In this document: positions 26,876 to 37,180 of the stretch, in pieces | How positions within the stretch are numbered: the stretch's first letter is position 1 | Layout of the letters: each line of letters opens with the position of its first letter | NCBI RefSeq assembly: GCF_004001325.1 | Contig: NZ_AP018722.1 | Coordinates: forward strand, 620,001-684,000 | Source: Thiomicrorhabdus aquaedulcis | GTDB taxonomy: Bacteria > Pseudomonadota > Gammaproteobacteria > Thiomicrospirales > Thiomicrospiraceae | Reading direction: 5' to 3' | Length of the DNA: 64,000 nucleotides | Notes under the pieces: model-generated | The model's input: the letters and a program-made list of their open reading frames with translations, nothing else | Told to the model about the DNA's origin: nothing | Databases searched by the model: none | Program-made: the position numbers and the translations under genes

Positions 26876-29584
26876 ATGTCTTTTAAAACGCAAAAGCTTG
26901 TTACGCCTGCTCAAAACCAACACAAATTAAACAGTAAACCTGCTGTGCCTGAGTCTGCATCGGGGATGATTGTGCCCTGGCATCGCTTCGCCTGGATTTT
27001 AAAAGACGGCGTGGTGCTTAGCTGCATTGGTTTGGGGTTCTTTTTGTTTTTGGTGTTGTTTAGCTATCACCCAAGTGATCCAGGATTTGATTCGGCCGGT
27101 GGCGCTTTGGCCGTGCAAAATTATGGCGGAGCGACGGGTGCTTGGTTAGCGTCCATGATTTTGTATTTGTTTGGATTTTTTGGATTTTTAGTTCCATTTG
27201 GTATTTTGTTGGCCGGCTGGGTTACTCTTAAAATCCGCAGCGGAAACGAGTTGGATTACCTTCGTTTTATTGTAAGTTTGTTGGGCTTGTTGCTCATGAT
27301 TACTGCGGGGGCAGGCCTGGCTAATTTATACGCCAACCCTGATTTAGACGGCATAACACTGCCGTATTCGGCGGGAGGGGTTTGGGGTTACGAACTTAGC
27401 AATTGGCTGGTGTCCGAAATGGATTTATTGGGCACTACTTTGTTTTTACTGGTGGCGTTTGCGTTGGCCATGAGCATGTTTAGCAGTTGTTCGTGGATGA
27501 CTATCATTGAAGGCACTGGCCGAGTGACCTATTGGTTGGTTGACAAAGTCTTGCAACATTTTAAATTGCGCGAAGTGTATTTAGAGCAAATGCAGGCGCT
27601 CATGGCGCGCACTAAGCGTCGTTATGAAGGGTTTCATCAGCGGGCTATTGAAAGGCGCAATCAGCAGTATCGCCTTGATAATCCGTTGGCGACAGGCGAA
27701 CAGGCTGAACGGTTGTTGAGCGAGCGCATGACGTTTATAGAAGTGGTGGTGTCAACTTTAAAAGCCTTGTTATCCGAGCCTTGGCGCCGCACATTAAAGT
27801 CCAATATTAAAAAAGCTGCATTAAAGCCCGCAGCGGTAGAGCTTAAGGAACAGCCCATTGAGCAAGCACATTTGGCGCAATTAAACCCAAATGATGAAAG
27901 TGTGGCCGAGCTGCCACGCAACGATTCGGCCAGTATGTTAGTCGATCAATCAGCGTTAGAGGCGGTTGCGGCCAAAGCTGAAACTCAAACAGCGTTAGAT
28001 GAATCGAGTTTGTCGGTGGTCGTTAATAAAAAAGCTGTGGTTCATCATGTGTCGCCTAATGTGCAAAACGCACCGTTAATAAACGGTGGTGGAGCGTTGC
28101 CCAGTTTAGAGTTGTTAAGCCCTGTGCCGGTGTACGACGAAGGCTTTAGTCAGGCCGATTTAACCGCATTGTCCGAGCTGCTAGAGCAGCGATTGTTGGA
28201 GTTTGGTGTGTCGGTTAAAGTGGAATCGGTGCAACCAGGTCCGGTGGTAACACGTTTTGAAATTTTGCCAGCACCCGGCGTTAAAGTGAGTCAAATTAAC
28301 AACTTAGCCAAAGACTTGGCTCGCGTATTATCAGTGCCATCGGTGCGCGTGGTGGACGTTATTCCCGGCAAAGCCGTGGTGGGAATTGAAATCCCTAATG
28401 AACAGCGCGAGATTGTTAGTTTTAGAGATGTGTTGTCGTCCAGCGAGTTTCAAAATGCCACGTCGCCTTTAACCATCGCCTTGGGCAAAGACATTGCCGG
28501 CAAACCCGTGGTGGCCGACATTGGCAAAATGCCTCATTTATTGGTGGCGGGTACCACAGGGGCGGGTAAATCGGTGGGCGTAAATAGCATGATTTTAAGC
28601 TTGCTGTACAAAAGCACGCCCGAAGAAGTGCGTCTCATTATGGTAGACCCTAAAATGTTGGAGTTGTCGATTTACGAAGGCATTCCGCATTTGCTGACAC
28701 CCGTGGTAACCGACATGAGTGACGCGGCCAATGCCTTGCGCTGGTGCGTGTTTGAAATGGATCGCCGCTACATGCTTATGGCCAAATTGGGGGTGCGTAA
28801 CATAGCGGGCTACAACTTAAAAGTGAAAGATGCCATTGATAAAGGCGAGCCTATTATTGACCCCATGTATCAACAAGCCGCCAATTTTGGTCATAATGTG
28901 GGCGAGATTCCGCCTACTTTAGAGACATTGCCCTACATTGTGGTGGTGGTGGACGAGTTTGCCGATATGATTATGGTGGTGGGTAAAGAGGTTGAACAGC
29001 TGATTGCGCGCATTGCCCAAAAAGCCCGTGCAGCCGGAATTCACCTGGTATTGGCCACGCAACGCCCGTCGGTAAACGTGATTACTGGGTTAATTAAAGC
29101 CAATATTCCCACACGTATTTCGTTTATGGTGAACACTAAAATTGATTCGCGCACCATCTTAGACCAAGGCGGTGCTGAACAACTGCTGGGCATGGGCGAC
29201 ATGTTGTTTATGCCGCCGGGTTCGGGCAATCCGCGTCGGGTACACGGCGCGTTTATGAGCGACGAAGAGGTGCATAAAGTCGCCAACTTTGTTAAGTCGC
29301 AAGGTGCACCGCAATATTTAGAAAGTATTACCAAAGGCATTGGCGGGGCAGACAGCCCAGGCACCGATTACGATGACGCCGAAAGCGATGCGCTGTACGA
29401 TGAAGCGGTAGAGTTTGTCACCCACGGCCGCAGAGTGTCTATCTCGTCGGTGCAGCGGCGTTTTAAAATAGGCTATAACCGCGCAGCACGGATTGTCGAG
29501 GCGATGGAAGCCGCCGGCGTGGTGTCTACTGCTGGCGCCAACGGCAATCGCGAAGTGTTGGCGCCTAAGTCACACGAACATTAA
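26876..29584 (+). CDS. ftsK: DNA translocase FtsK
   Basis: This 902-residue septal DNA pump moves chromosome dimers for XerCD resolution at division. The N-terminal membrane part has four helices (about residues 40-200), followed by a short variable linker (about 250-420, shorter than in E. coli). The motor domain carries Walker A GTTGAGKSVG near residue 558 and VVVVDEFADM as Walker B. The C-terminal gamma winged-helix (about 835-900, RRVSISSVQRRFKIGYNRAA) reads KOPS polarity sites. The C-terminal frame is complete. Confidence 0.97.
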   Translation: MSFKTQKLVTPAQNQHKLNSKPAVPESASGMIVPWHRFAWILKDGVVLSCIGLGFFLFLVLFSYHPSDPGFDSAGGALAVQNYGGATGAWLASMILYLFGFFGFLVPFGILLAGWVTLKIRSGNELDYLRFIVSLLGLLLMITAGAGLANLYANPDLDGITLPYSAGGVWGYELSNWLVSEMDLLGTTLFLLVAFALAMSMFSSCSWMTIIEGTGRVTYWLVDKVLQHFKLREVYLEQMQALMARTKRRYEGFHQRAIERRNQQYRLDNPLATGEQAERLLSERMTFIEVVVSTLKALLSEPWRRTLKSNIKKAALKPAAVELKEQPIEQAHLAQLNPNDESVAELPRNDSASMLVDQSALEAVAAKAETQTALDESSLSVVVNKKAVVHHVSPNVQNAPLINGGGALPSLELLSPVPVYDEGFSQADLTALSELLEQRLLEFGVSVKVESVQPGPVVTRFEILPAPGVKVSQINNLAKDLARVLSVPSVRVVDVIPGKAVVGIEIPNEQREIVSFRDVLSSSEFQNATSPLTIALGKDIAGKPVVADIGKMPHLLVAGTTGAGKSVGVNSMILSLLYKSTPEEVRLIMVDPKMLELSIYEGIPHLLTPVVTDMSDAANALRWCVFEMDRRYMLMAKLGVRNIAGYNLKVKDAIDKGEPIIDPMYQQAANFGHNVGEIPPTLETLPYIVVVVDEFADMIMVVGKEVEQLIARIAQKARAAGIHLVLATQRPSVNVITGLIKANIPTRISFMVNTKIDSRTILDQGGAEQLLGMGDMLFMPPGSGNPRRVHGAFMSDEEVHKVANFVKSQGAPQYLESITKGIGGADSPGTDYDDAESDALYDEAVEFVTHGRRVSISSVQRRFKIGYNRAARIVEAMEAAGVVSTAGANGNREVLAPKSHEH

Positions 29585-29639
29585 ATTAGATTCACTTTAT
29601 TTTACGGTCATGTTTACCAAAAAGGACGCTTTAAATATT

Positions 29640-30305
29640 ATGCAAACCAAAAAACCTCTGTTTTCTTCGCTTAAAACCAGTCTATTTAACGGGCTGTTTG
29701 CCGTGTTGGGCGGCGTCATGTTAAGCGTGAGTTTGTCCGCTTGGGCGGGTACTGAGCACGAATTGCAAAATTACGTCAATCAGCTTAAAACCTTTGAAGC
29801 CGATTTTGAACAAGTCCAACCCGACGAAGCGCGCTTTGAACTTAACCAATCGTTTGGGCATTTTCAGCTCAATCGCCCTGGTCAGTTGGTGTGGCAATAC
29901 AGCAAACCCAATGCCCAAAAAATTGTCGTCGATGAGCAAAATTTATGGGTCTACGACCTCGATTTAGACCAAGTGTCGGTGCGTCCCATCGAGGATGTAA
30001 AAGCCGAAATTCCCTTGAGTTGGCTGTTATACGACGAAGCCATTGAAAAGCGTTTTACCATTATTGACGCCGGTTCGCGCAATGGCATGAGCTGGTACAA
30101 CCTAGCGCCCAAACAAGCCACTTATTTTCAGAGTATTGAAATTGGTTTAAAAAACGGCGAGATGACCGAGGTGTGGATGTACCAAAATGCCGATAACGTC
30201 ACTAAAGTTAAGTTTAAAAACATTCAATCCAATCAGGTGATTCCGCTGACTAATTTTCAATTTAAATTGCCCGCAGGCACCGATTTGGTGGGTGAGCCGC
30301 AGTAA
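29640..30305 (+). CDS. lolA: Outer-membrane lipoprotein chaperone LolA
   Basis: The 221-residue periplasmic protein carries lipoproteins from LolCDE to LolB. ATG 29640 is chosen; the frame stays open upstream into ftsK but the signal peptide begins here (hydrophobic core FNGLFAVLGGVMLSVSLSAW, cut after AWA). LolA-type segments include ADFEQ and GQLVWQYSKPNAQKIVVDE. ftsK-lolA-rarA-serS is a common gammaproteobacterial order. Its stop overlaps the rarA start by one base. Confidence 0.93.
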   Translation: MQTKKPLFSSLKTSLFNGLFAVLGGVMLSVSLSAWAGTEHELQNYVNQLKTFEADFEQVQPDEARFELNQSFGHFQLNRPGQLVWQYSKPNAQKIVVDEQNLWVYDLDLDQVSVRPIEDVKAEIPLSWLLYDEAIEKRFTIIDAGSRNGMSWYNLAPKQATYFQSIEIGLKNGEMTEVWMYQNADNVTKVKFKNIQSNQVIPLTNFQFKLPAGTDLVGEPQ

Positions 30306-31720
30306 TGACGGCCACCCTGTCTGCCGACATGCCGTCTGACGAGCGTATGCCAAGTTCATCCAGTTCACCCAGCGCATCGGGGTATCAACCCTTGTCGGAT
30401 CGACTGCGCCCGCAAACCTTGGCCGACTTTGCCGGGCAAACGCATTTATTGGGCGCCAATCGCGCCTTAAGCCGGGTGTTTGCCTCGGGATTATTGCATT
30501 CCATGATTTTTTGGGGGCCGCCGGGCACCGGTAAAACTACTTTGGCGCGGCTCATCGCCCAGCAGTCGGGTTTGCAATTTATTAGTTTGTCGGCGGTGTT
30601 AGACGGGGTAAAAGCGGTGCGTGCCGCCTTAGAGCAAGCCCGCGCGCATCGCCAGCAGACTAACGTAGGCACCGTACTGTTTGTGGACGAAGTGCATCGC
30701 TTTAACAAAGCCCAACAAGACGCATTTTTACCCTTTGTAGAAGACGGCACGTTTGTGTTTATCGGGGCGACCACCGAAAATCCGTCGTTTGAGCTAAACA
30801 ACGCCCTGCTTTCTCGTGCGCGCGTGTATGTGTTACGCAGTTTAGACCAGGACGAACTGGCCAACGTACTGGAGCGCGGTCGCTTGCGGTTAGAGCACGA
30901 CCGCCAAAATTTGGACGCGCAGTGTGCTTGTCAATTTCACATTGAACCCAAAGCGCAAACTCTGTTAATTGAGGCCGCCGATGGAGATGCGCGGCGTTTG
31001 TTAAATACGCTGGAACAAGCGGCCGACTTTGCGCACGCCTTAGACAGCAATCAACCAGGCCTGGTCACTTTGCAATGGCAAGATTGTTTAGAGGTGATTC
31101 AAGGCGGCGTGCGTCGGTTTGATAAGGGCGGCGAAGCGTTTTACGACCAAATTTCAGCCTTGCACAAGTCGGTTCGTGGCTCTGACCCCGATGCCGCCTT
31201 GTATTGGCTGGTACGCATGTTAGACGGCGGAGTAGACGCGCGTTATTTGGCGCGTCGTTTGGTTAGAATGGCCAGCGAAGAGATTGGCAACGCCGATACC
31301 AAAGCGTTGCAATTGGCGCTCAATGCCGCCGAGGCGTACGAGCGCTTAGGCTCGCCCGAAGGTGATTTGGCACTGGCGCAGGCCGCTGTGTATTTGGCGG
31401 TTGCGCCCAAGTCTAATGCGGCGTACATGGCGTATAAAGCAGTCTTGGCCGACATTAAATCGCAGCCCTCTCTTGAGGTGCCGTTGCATTTACGCAATGC
31501 GCCCACCGCCTTAATGTCGCAACTGGATTACGGCAAGGGCTATCGGTACGCGCACGATGAGCCCGAGGCCTTCGCGGCAGGCGAGTGTTATTTTCCAGAT
31601 GATATGCCGCAAAAAACCTATTATCAGCCGGTAGAAAGAGGGTTGGAAATTAAAATTTCCGCTAAAATGCGCTATCTTCAACAATTAAATCAACAGGCTA
31701 CGTTTAAACGACGACGTTAA
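30305..31720 (+). CDS. rarA: Replication-associated recombination protein A
   Basis: The 471-residue clamp-loader-like AAA+ ATPase (MgsA/RarA) acts at stalled replication forks. Walker A GPPGTGKTT lies near residues 71-79, Walker B LFVDEVHRF near 128, and sensor GATTENPSF after it. A C-terminal tetramerisation domain follows. A perfect ACCAGGCCTGGT at 31054-31065 lies in the coding sequence, and another follows the stop at 31728-31739. Confidence 0.95.
   Translation: MTATLSADMPSDERMPSSSSSPSASGYQPLSDRLRPQTLADFAGQTHLLGANRALSRVFASGLLHSMIFWGPPGTGKTTLARLIAQQSGLQFISLSAVLDGVKAVRAALEQARAHRQQTNVGTVLFVDEVHRFNKAQQDAFLPFVEDGTFVFIGATTENPSFELNNALLSRARVYVLRSLDQDELANVLERGRLRLEHDRQNLDAQCACQFHIEPKAQTLLIEAADGDARRLLNTLEQAADFAHALDSNQPGLVTLQWQDCLEVIQGGVRRFDKGGEAFYDQISALHKSVRGSDPDAALYWLVRMLDGGVDARYLARRLVRMASEEIGNADTKALQLALNAAEAYERLGSPEGDLALAQAAVYLAVAPKSNAAYMAYKAVLADIKSQPSLEVPLHLRNAPTALMSQLDYGKGYRYAHDEPEAFAAGECYFPDDMPQKTYYQPVERGLEIKISAKMRYLQQLNQQATFKRRR
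31054..31065. repeat. ACCAGGCCTGGT motif inside rarA
   Basis: Perfect copy, read in frame as QPGLV. Confidence 0.95.
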
Positions 31721-31727
31721 CGCGTTG

Positions 31728-31739
31728 ACCAGGCCTGGT
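31728..31739. repeat. ACCAGGCCTGGT motif after rarA
   Basis: Perfect copy, eight bases after the rarA stop. Confidence 0.95.
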
Positions 31740-31789
31740 TAAATAAAAAAGTGACACACTTGTAAACAACACATAACAAGAGCAAGCAT

Positions 31790-32182
31790 ATGACAGGGTT
31801 AGGGTGGTTGGCCATTGCATTAGGGGGCGCGCTGGGAGCGATGGCGCGTTTTGCCATGTCGCACCAAGTTTATCAATGGCTGGGGCGCGACTTTGCCTGG
31901 GGCACGCTGTCTGTAAACGCTTTGGGCTCATTTATTATGGGGCTGGTGGCGGTGCTCATGATTGACAAGTTTGCGCTGTCTATTGAATGGCGCGCCTTTG
32001 TGATGGTGGGGTTTTTGGGGGCGTTCACCACGTTTTCGAGTTTTTCATTTGAAACCATGCAATACATACAAACCGGTGAAATGCATAAGGCCGCTTTTAA
32101 CATCGCGCTAAGCGTGCTGGCCACTTTGTTGGCGGTGTGGTTGGGGCTATTGGTCGGACGGCAATTTTTAACGCAAACGTAA
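31790..32182 (+). CDS. crcB: Fluoride channel CrcB/Fluc
   Basis: The 130-residue inner-membrane protein has four helices and the Fluc signatures GGALGAMARF, VNALGSFIMG and GFLGAFTTFSSFSFE (the Na+-site and Phe-track region). It forms a dual-topology dimer that expels fluoride. No fluoride riboswitch is visible in the 70-base upstream gap. It sits between rarA and serS, a known location for crcB. Confidence 0.95.
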   Translation: MTGLGWLAIALGGALGAMARFAMSHQVYQWLGRDFAWGTLSVNALGSFIMGLVAVLMIDKFALSIEWRAFVMVGFLGAFTTFSSFSFETMQYIQTGEMHKAAFNIALSVLATLLAVWLGLLVGRQFLTQT

Positions 32183-32273
32183 GTTGGGTTAAGTTACGAA
32201 CTGTATAAACTCGATAAGTTATGCAAACTATTTAAATTATTCATTTTATTTCAACAAGTTAAAAACAGGTTAA

Positions 32274-33569
<1,296 letters not shown>

Positions 33570-33580
33570 AGGTTGCAGAA

Positions 33581-33604
33581 CTGACCAGGCCTGGTTAGAT
33601 TTTT
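33581..33604 (+). terminator. Possible serS terminator on the ACCAGGCCTGGT motif
   Basis: A perfect motif copy (33584-33595) extends to an imperfect stem (CTGACCAGG with CCTGGTTAG, one G-T pair), followed by ATTTTT. The stem overlaps the stop of the convergent methyltransferase gene. Confidence 0.5.
33584..33595. repeat. ACCAGGCCTGGT motif after serS
   Basis: Perfect copy between the convergent serS and methyltransferase genes. Confidence 0.95.
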
Positions 33605-33924
33605 AAAGGCTCGGTTTTAAAGTCGGTAAACAGCGTGTTCGCAAAGTCTATAATGCGGCCGTTTTTAATTTGTACGCCCTCGGACATCAATAACGCTTCT
33701 TTGGCGGGTGCACCAAACGCATAACCCCCTAACTGTCCATCGGCTTTAACCACCCGATGACACGGCACCACAACGGGGTTAGGGTTGCGGTTCATGGCAT
33801 TGCCCACCGCTTGATACGCCTTAACGTTAAGCGCATGCGCCAAGGCTTGATACGTCGTGACGCGACCAACGGGAATTTGCAGTAATAATGCATAACATTG
33901 GGCATTAAAAGAGAGGTTTTGCAT
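33595..33924 (-). CDS. Short O6-alkylguanine-DNA methyltransferase (Ogt/MGMT-type)
   Basis: The 109-residue protein is only the C-terminal DNA-binding domain of the family, with the acceptor-cysteine motif PCHRVV intact in NPVVVPCHRVVKADGQ and an HTH arginine-finger region RVTTYQALA. The presence of Cys argues for real alkyl-transfer rather than the Trp/Ala alkyltransferase-like (ATL) form, but the missing N-terminal domain is typical of ATL-sized proteins. A perfect palindrome copy ends four bases upstream of its start codon. Confidence 0.85.
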   Translation of the reverse strand: MQNLSFNAQCYALLLQIPVGRVTTYQALAHALNVKAYQAVGNAMNRNPNPVVVPCHRVVKADGQLGGYAFGAPAKEALLMSEGVQIKNGRIIDFANTLFTDFKTEPLKI

Positions 33925-33927
33925 TTG

Positions 33928-33939
33928 ACCAGGCCTGGT
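33928..33939. repeat. ACCAGGCCTGGT motif at the methyltransferase start
   Basis: Perfect copy, within the ribosome-binding region of the minus-strand gene starting at 33924. Confidence 0.95.
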
Positions 33940-34049
33940 AAGTTTAAATTAGGTTTACATAAGGCTTAACATAAGGCTTAACATAATACCAATTAACGTG
34001 TGCTCACAACGCTAACAACAAAACTTTTATTAAAAAGCCCTAAAAGAAC

Positions 34050-34077
34050 TTGCAATCTTCTTTTATAACCTTATAAT
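34050..34077 (+). promoter_or_regulatory. sigma70-type promoter of tRNA-Ser
   Basis: TTGCAA and TATAAT are separated by 16 bases. Predicted start near 34084, about 12 bases before the tRNA. Confidence 0.7.
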
Positions 34078-34095
34078 ACGCAACATCAAAACATT

Positions 34096-34186
34096 GGTGG
34101 ACTGGCTGAGCGGTTTAAGGCGGCGGTCTTGAAAACCGTTGTGGGTTTGTAGCCCACCTGGGGTTCGAATCCCTAGTCCATCACCA
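34096..34186 (+). tRNA. tRNA-Ser (UGA)
   Basis: The 91-base class II tRNA has the acceptor pair GGTGGAC/GTCCATC, loop CTTGAAA with anticodon TGA, a long variable arm (GTGGGTTTGTAGCCCAC) and an encoded CCA. It reads UCA and related Ser codons. Confidence 0.97.
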
Positions 34187-34198
34187 TATTCGACAATT

Positions 34199-34222
34199 AA
34201 GCCCGCTTACGCGGGCTTTTTT
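34199..34222 (+). terminator. Rho-independent terminator of tRNA-Ser
   Basis: AAGCCCGC pairs with GCGGGCTT around TTAC and runs into a T6 tract. Confidence 0.92.
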
Positions 34223-34316
34223 GTGCCTAAAATTCAGTAAAAGCTCGATATTTACGGGGTTTTGGCTGTATTTTGTTTTTTATGACGTTTAAAGGAAAAT
34301 CATACAAGCACATAAT

Positions 34317-34370
34317 AAACGGGGGTAAAATTGGATTAACCCTATAGATGCTTAAGATTTACACCCGTTT
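34317..34370. repeat. Imperfect inverted repeat
   Basis: AAACGGGGGTAAA (34317-34329) and TTTACACCCGTTT (34358-34370) match in inverted orientation at 12 of 13 positions. It may be a small palindromic element or part of the next one. Confidence 0.45.
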
Positions 34371-34384
34371 AAATAAAATAATTA

Positions 34385-34547
34385 GGGTCAGAGTCAATGC
34401 CATTAAGTTAAGGATTTTGGCATTGAAAATCTTGTGTTTCCCTAGTCAGCATCCGCGCGATAGCCGGGATTTCAAGCCGTTTAAAAAATTCACGCTTTCG
34501 CGGGAATAACAGTTTTTGGCTTAACTTAATGGCATTGGGGTCAGAGT
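34385..34547. mobile_element. MITE/REP-like element
   Basis: GGGTCAGAGT occurs as a direct repeat at both ends (34385-34394, 34538-34547). Just inside them is an 18-base perfect inverted repeat (CAATGCCATTAAGTTAAG at 34395-34412 and its complement at 34520-34537). The interior is non-coding. GGGTCAGAGT-type ends are known from small elements mobilised by REP-associated (Y1) transposases; no transposase is present here. Confidence 0.6.
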
Positions 34548-34729
34548 AAAATTAAATAACTTTAATAATAAATGGATTGTAGTGTTTGCGGGGAAGTCTT
34601 GATTACAGTTTAACGTCCCTTGGCTGAGGTTGGGTAGGATGCTTGTTCGCAATTATGTTAACGCCGCCCTGCAACTGCGGGCGCGTAATTGAGGTGTGAA
34701 GCGGTCAAAACGGGGTTAAAAATGCAGTC

Positions 34730-35883
34730 TTATTTAGCTTTGTAGCTGTAAGGAGCAGGCTCAGTTGGTTGGCTGCTGAAAGTCTTAAAATCTTGAGCCA
34801 GCGCCTTTATTTGTAACTCTAACGTGGCATGCTGTTCATACAGGGCTTTTAAATGCACGTTCAATTCACTCAGTACATAATCGGTTTTTTCGGTTTTGCG
34901 CGTGTCGTTTATCACAACGGGAGTGACCGCTTTTTGTGGCATGCTTAATTGTGCTACACGCTGTTCAATGGTGTGCAGTGTTTTGGCTTGTGTGAGCATT
35001 TGGGCGTTAATTTGATTGAGTTTTTTAACGTGTTCAGCATCTAAACTTACCGTTGTTTGAGAGGGTAAAGTGGCTTGTTTAGCAAGCTTTTCGGTATTCT
35101 TTTTTGTTCGGCTTGGTTGGTTTGCAAGGTTTCAATTAACAGTTTTAGGGATTTAAATTGGGCTTTTTGCTCGTTTTGTAACGTGCTTAACGCCAGTGTA
35201 ATGGTTTCTGTTGGGTCGTCTTTAGGCTGATTTTTGCTGTCTGTTGTGCTGTCAGTCTGTTTTTTTGCATCGGTTTTGATGTCTTCTTTTAGCGGTTCGG
35301 TTATTGGGTGCGGTGTGCTTGCGTTGGGTGTTTTTAGGCTTTGAATTTCATAGGTTAACACTTCTAGCATGGCTGACATTTCATCGATTTTTAGCGTGAC
35401 TTGCTTTTGGTGCAACGTGCCTTCTGTTTTTATAATGTCCAGCACTTCTCCTTTGTAAAGCTCTTCTTTTTGGGTAAGGGCATAAAGTAAGTAACCAATA
35501 ATAAACAGGCTCAGCACGCTAAACAATATGGCACTTGTTAGCATGATGGCAACACTGCCTTTAATTGATTTTATGTCGGCGTTGGCATTACGCAGTGCTT
35601 GACGCCAAGAAAAATTAGCCTCGCTTAGTTCAAGTACCTGTGCTTTTTGTTCGGCCGCCACTTTAAGCGTCGCTTCAGTGGCTTGATGGCTGTGTTGAGC
35701 GGCTTGTTGTGCTGTTTTGGCAGTTTCAAGTGCGGCTAGGTGAGCGTCCATTTTGATGGTCGATTGAGCCTGCCCAAGTGTGCTCTGATGCTGTGCAGAC
35801 TGGTGCTGCTGTGCATCCAATTGCTGGGTAATTTCATCGAGCTGTTCAACCTCTTGAAGAAGGTCATCTACCATCTGACTCAT
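34730..35883 (-). CDS. Membrane-anchored coiled-coil protein of unknown function (frame broken)
   Basis: From ATG 35883, 278 residues are read before a stop at 35047. An A6 run (T6 at 35100-35105 on plus) precedes it. One extra A continues the frame (EQKKNTEKLAKQATLPSQ...) into the second open segment ending at 34730, giving about 384 residues. Visible features are Gln/Ala-rich coiled coils (about residues 1-90), one membrane helix (SVAIMLTSAILFSVLSLFIIGYLLYAL, about 110-135; shown here only in part: AILFSVLSLFIIGYLLYAL), then further coiled coil. It lies 14 bases downstream of an acidic coiled-coil gene, so the two probably act together. I recognise no family. Confidence 0.6.
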
Positions 35884-35897
35884 ACTGTGTCTGCCTG

Positions 35898-36968
35898 TTA
35901 TTTTAAGTCTGCTAGTCGTGCTTCAATGCTTAGATTTATCTCTTTTAAGCGTTGGTTTTTTTCGCGAATTACATCAAGTTGCTGGGTTAATTCGTCTAAT
36001 GAAAATTCATTTTCAAGCCCGGTTTCGTTTAACGAATAACCGGCTTTTTGAGCGGTGTTAAACGCTCGTTCGGCGGCTGCAAAGGTTGCTTCAATGGCTT
36101 TTTGCGTTCGTTCGGCCGATGCCTGAGCTTTAGCGGTGGTCGCCAAAGCGAGTTGCGTGGCTTCTTGTGCCGATTGCACGACTTGTTGTGCTAGTTGCTG
36201 AGCGTGCTGATCAATACCAATAGCGGTTTCCATGATGGATACGGCGTGAGCGGTTTGCTCTATTAAGGTACGGTCTTCGGCGTTTGTATTATCTTGGCTA
36301 AGCTCGGCAACTGCAGGGATAGCTTCATGAGTTAGTTCATTGGTTGATTGATTGGACGATTGATTAGTTGATGTTTCTGCCAACGTCATTTCAAGTAGCT
36401 CATAGTCTTCATTAGTTTTGTCGTCTAACGCTAAATCTGAAGTTACCAGGCCTGGTGAATCTGTTGTAAGGCTGTTTTCAACGTCTGTTTTGGCTAAGCT
36501 ATCGTCATGAGCCTCATCTAAAGCCACGTCCATATCATCTAAATCATCAATATCATCAGTTACATTTATATTTTCTTGTGCTGTTGGTGTAGAGGTAGAC
36601 TCGATTTCGATTTCGTCATTAAGCGAATCGGCAAATTCATCTTCTAAGCTGTCGGGTAGGGTTTCTAGCAACGCCGTATTGGTCAAAGAAGAAGTGGATG
36701 GATTGTTTTGTGTAACTGAATTTAATAGAGCATCAATGTCAAAATCATCATCGCTGTTGTCTTCATTGTCATCTAGCTGTGCGATTTCATTGGTGATTGG
36801 GACAGATATGTCGGCGGTGGTTTCTTTTTCGGCGCTGACTTGCGCCATTAGCGCGTCAATGTCGTCTAAATCTAAAATATCGTCTTGAGCGTTGTCTGGC
36901 AATTCGCCCATCATGCTCAGCATTTCTTGTGTGGCTAAATCGTCTTTTTCTAAGTTGATTGTGGACAT
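35898..36968 (-). CDS. Acidic coiled-coil protein of unknown function
   Basis: The 356-residue protein is very rich in Asp, Glu and Thr over residues 1-220 and ends in a helical coiled coil (about 230-356, Ala/Gln-rich, AQQLAQQVVQSAQEATQLAL). Two short repeats near the N-terminus, LDDIDALMAQV and FDIDALLNSV, resemble the EIDALL segment at the FliM N-terminus and in other signalling proteins, suggesting a docking peptide. There is no signal peptide or membrane helix. A perfect ACCAGGCCTGGT at 36445-36456 encodes SPGLV. It precedes the membrane coiled-coil gene and probably shares its transcript. Function unknown. Confidence 0.65.
   Translation of the reverse strand: MSTINLEKDDLATQEMLSMMGELPDNAQDDILDLDDIDALMAQVSAEKETTADISVPITNEIAQLDDNEDNSDDDFDIDALLNSVTQNNPSTSSLTNTALLETLPDSLEDEFADSLNDEIEIESTSTPTAQENINVTDDIDDLDDMDVALDEAHDDSLAKTDVENSLTTDSPGLVTSDLALDDKTNEDYELLEMTLAETSTNQSSNQSTNELTHEAIPAVAELSQDNTNAEDRTLIEQTAHAVSIMETAIGIDQHAQQLAQQVVQSAQEATQLALATTAKAQASAERTQKAIEATFAAAERAFNTAQKAGYSLNETGLENEFSLDELTQQLDVIREKNQRLKEINLSIEARLADLK
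36445..36456. repeat. ACCAGGCCTGGT motif in the acidic coiled-coil gene
   Basis: Perfect copy, read on the minus strand as SPGLV. Confidence 0.95.
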
Positions 36969-37168
36969 TATGGGCTACCTCGCAGCGTGAAATGACAGAT
37001 TGGTCATCCTAAATAAGGACAGGTGCATGAGTGGGTTGTTGGTTAAAAATGGTTAAATTTAAGCCCGAACTCTTTCATGCAAAGGTCGCAAACAGTGTGT
37101 TTAAAAATTATTATAAATTATTACCTAGATAAGCATATTGTGTGCCATTTTTAAACTGATGAGCTTTC

Positions 37169-37180
37169 ACCAGGCCTGGT
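37169..37180. repeat. ACCAGGCCTGGT motif at the end of the RluA-family gene
   Basis: Perfect copy whose last base belongs to the stop codon of the minus-strand gene. Confidence 0.95.

Larger units (their letters stand above)
34187..34729. other. Gene-free stretch with terminator and repeats
   Basis: This 543-base stretch holds the tRNA-Ser terminator (34199-34222), an inverted repeat (34317-34370) and a MITE-like element (34385-34547). From 34560 to 34729, near the end of the convergent coiled-coil gene, I see only a short CGCCC/GGGCG hairpin around 34670-34685 and no coding potential. Confidence 0.7.

Noticed and set aside
31740-31789. Fluoride riboswitch before crcB
   Set aside because: The 50-base gap shows none of the conserved fluoride-aptamer sequence.
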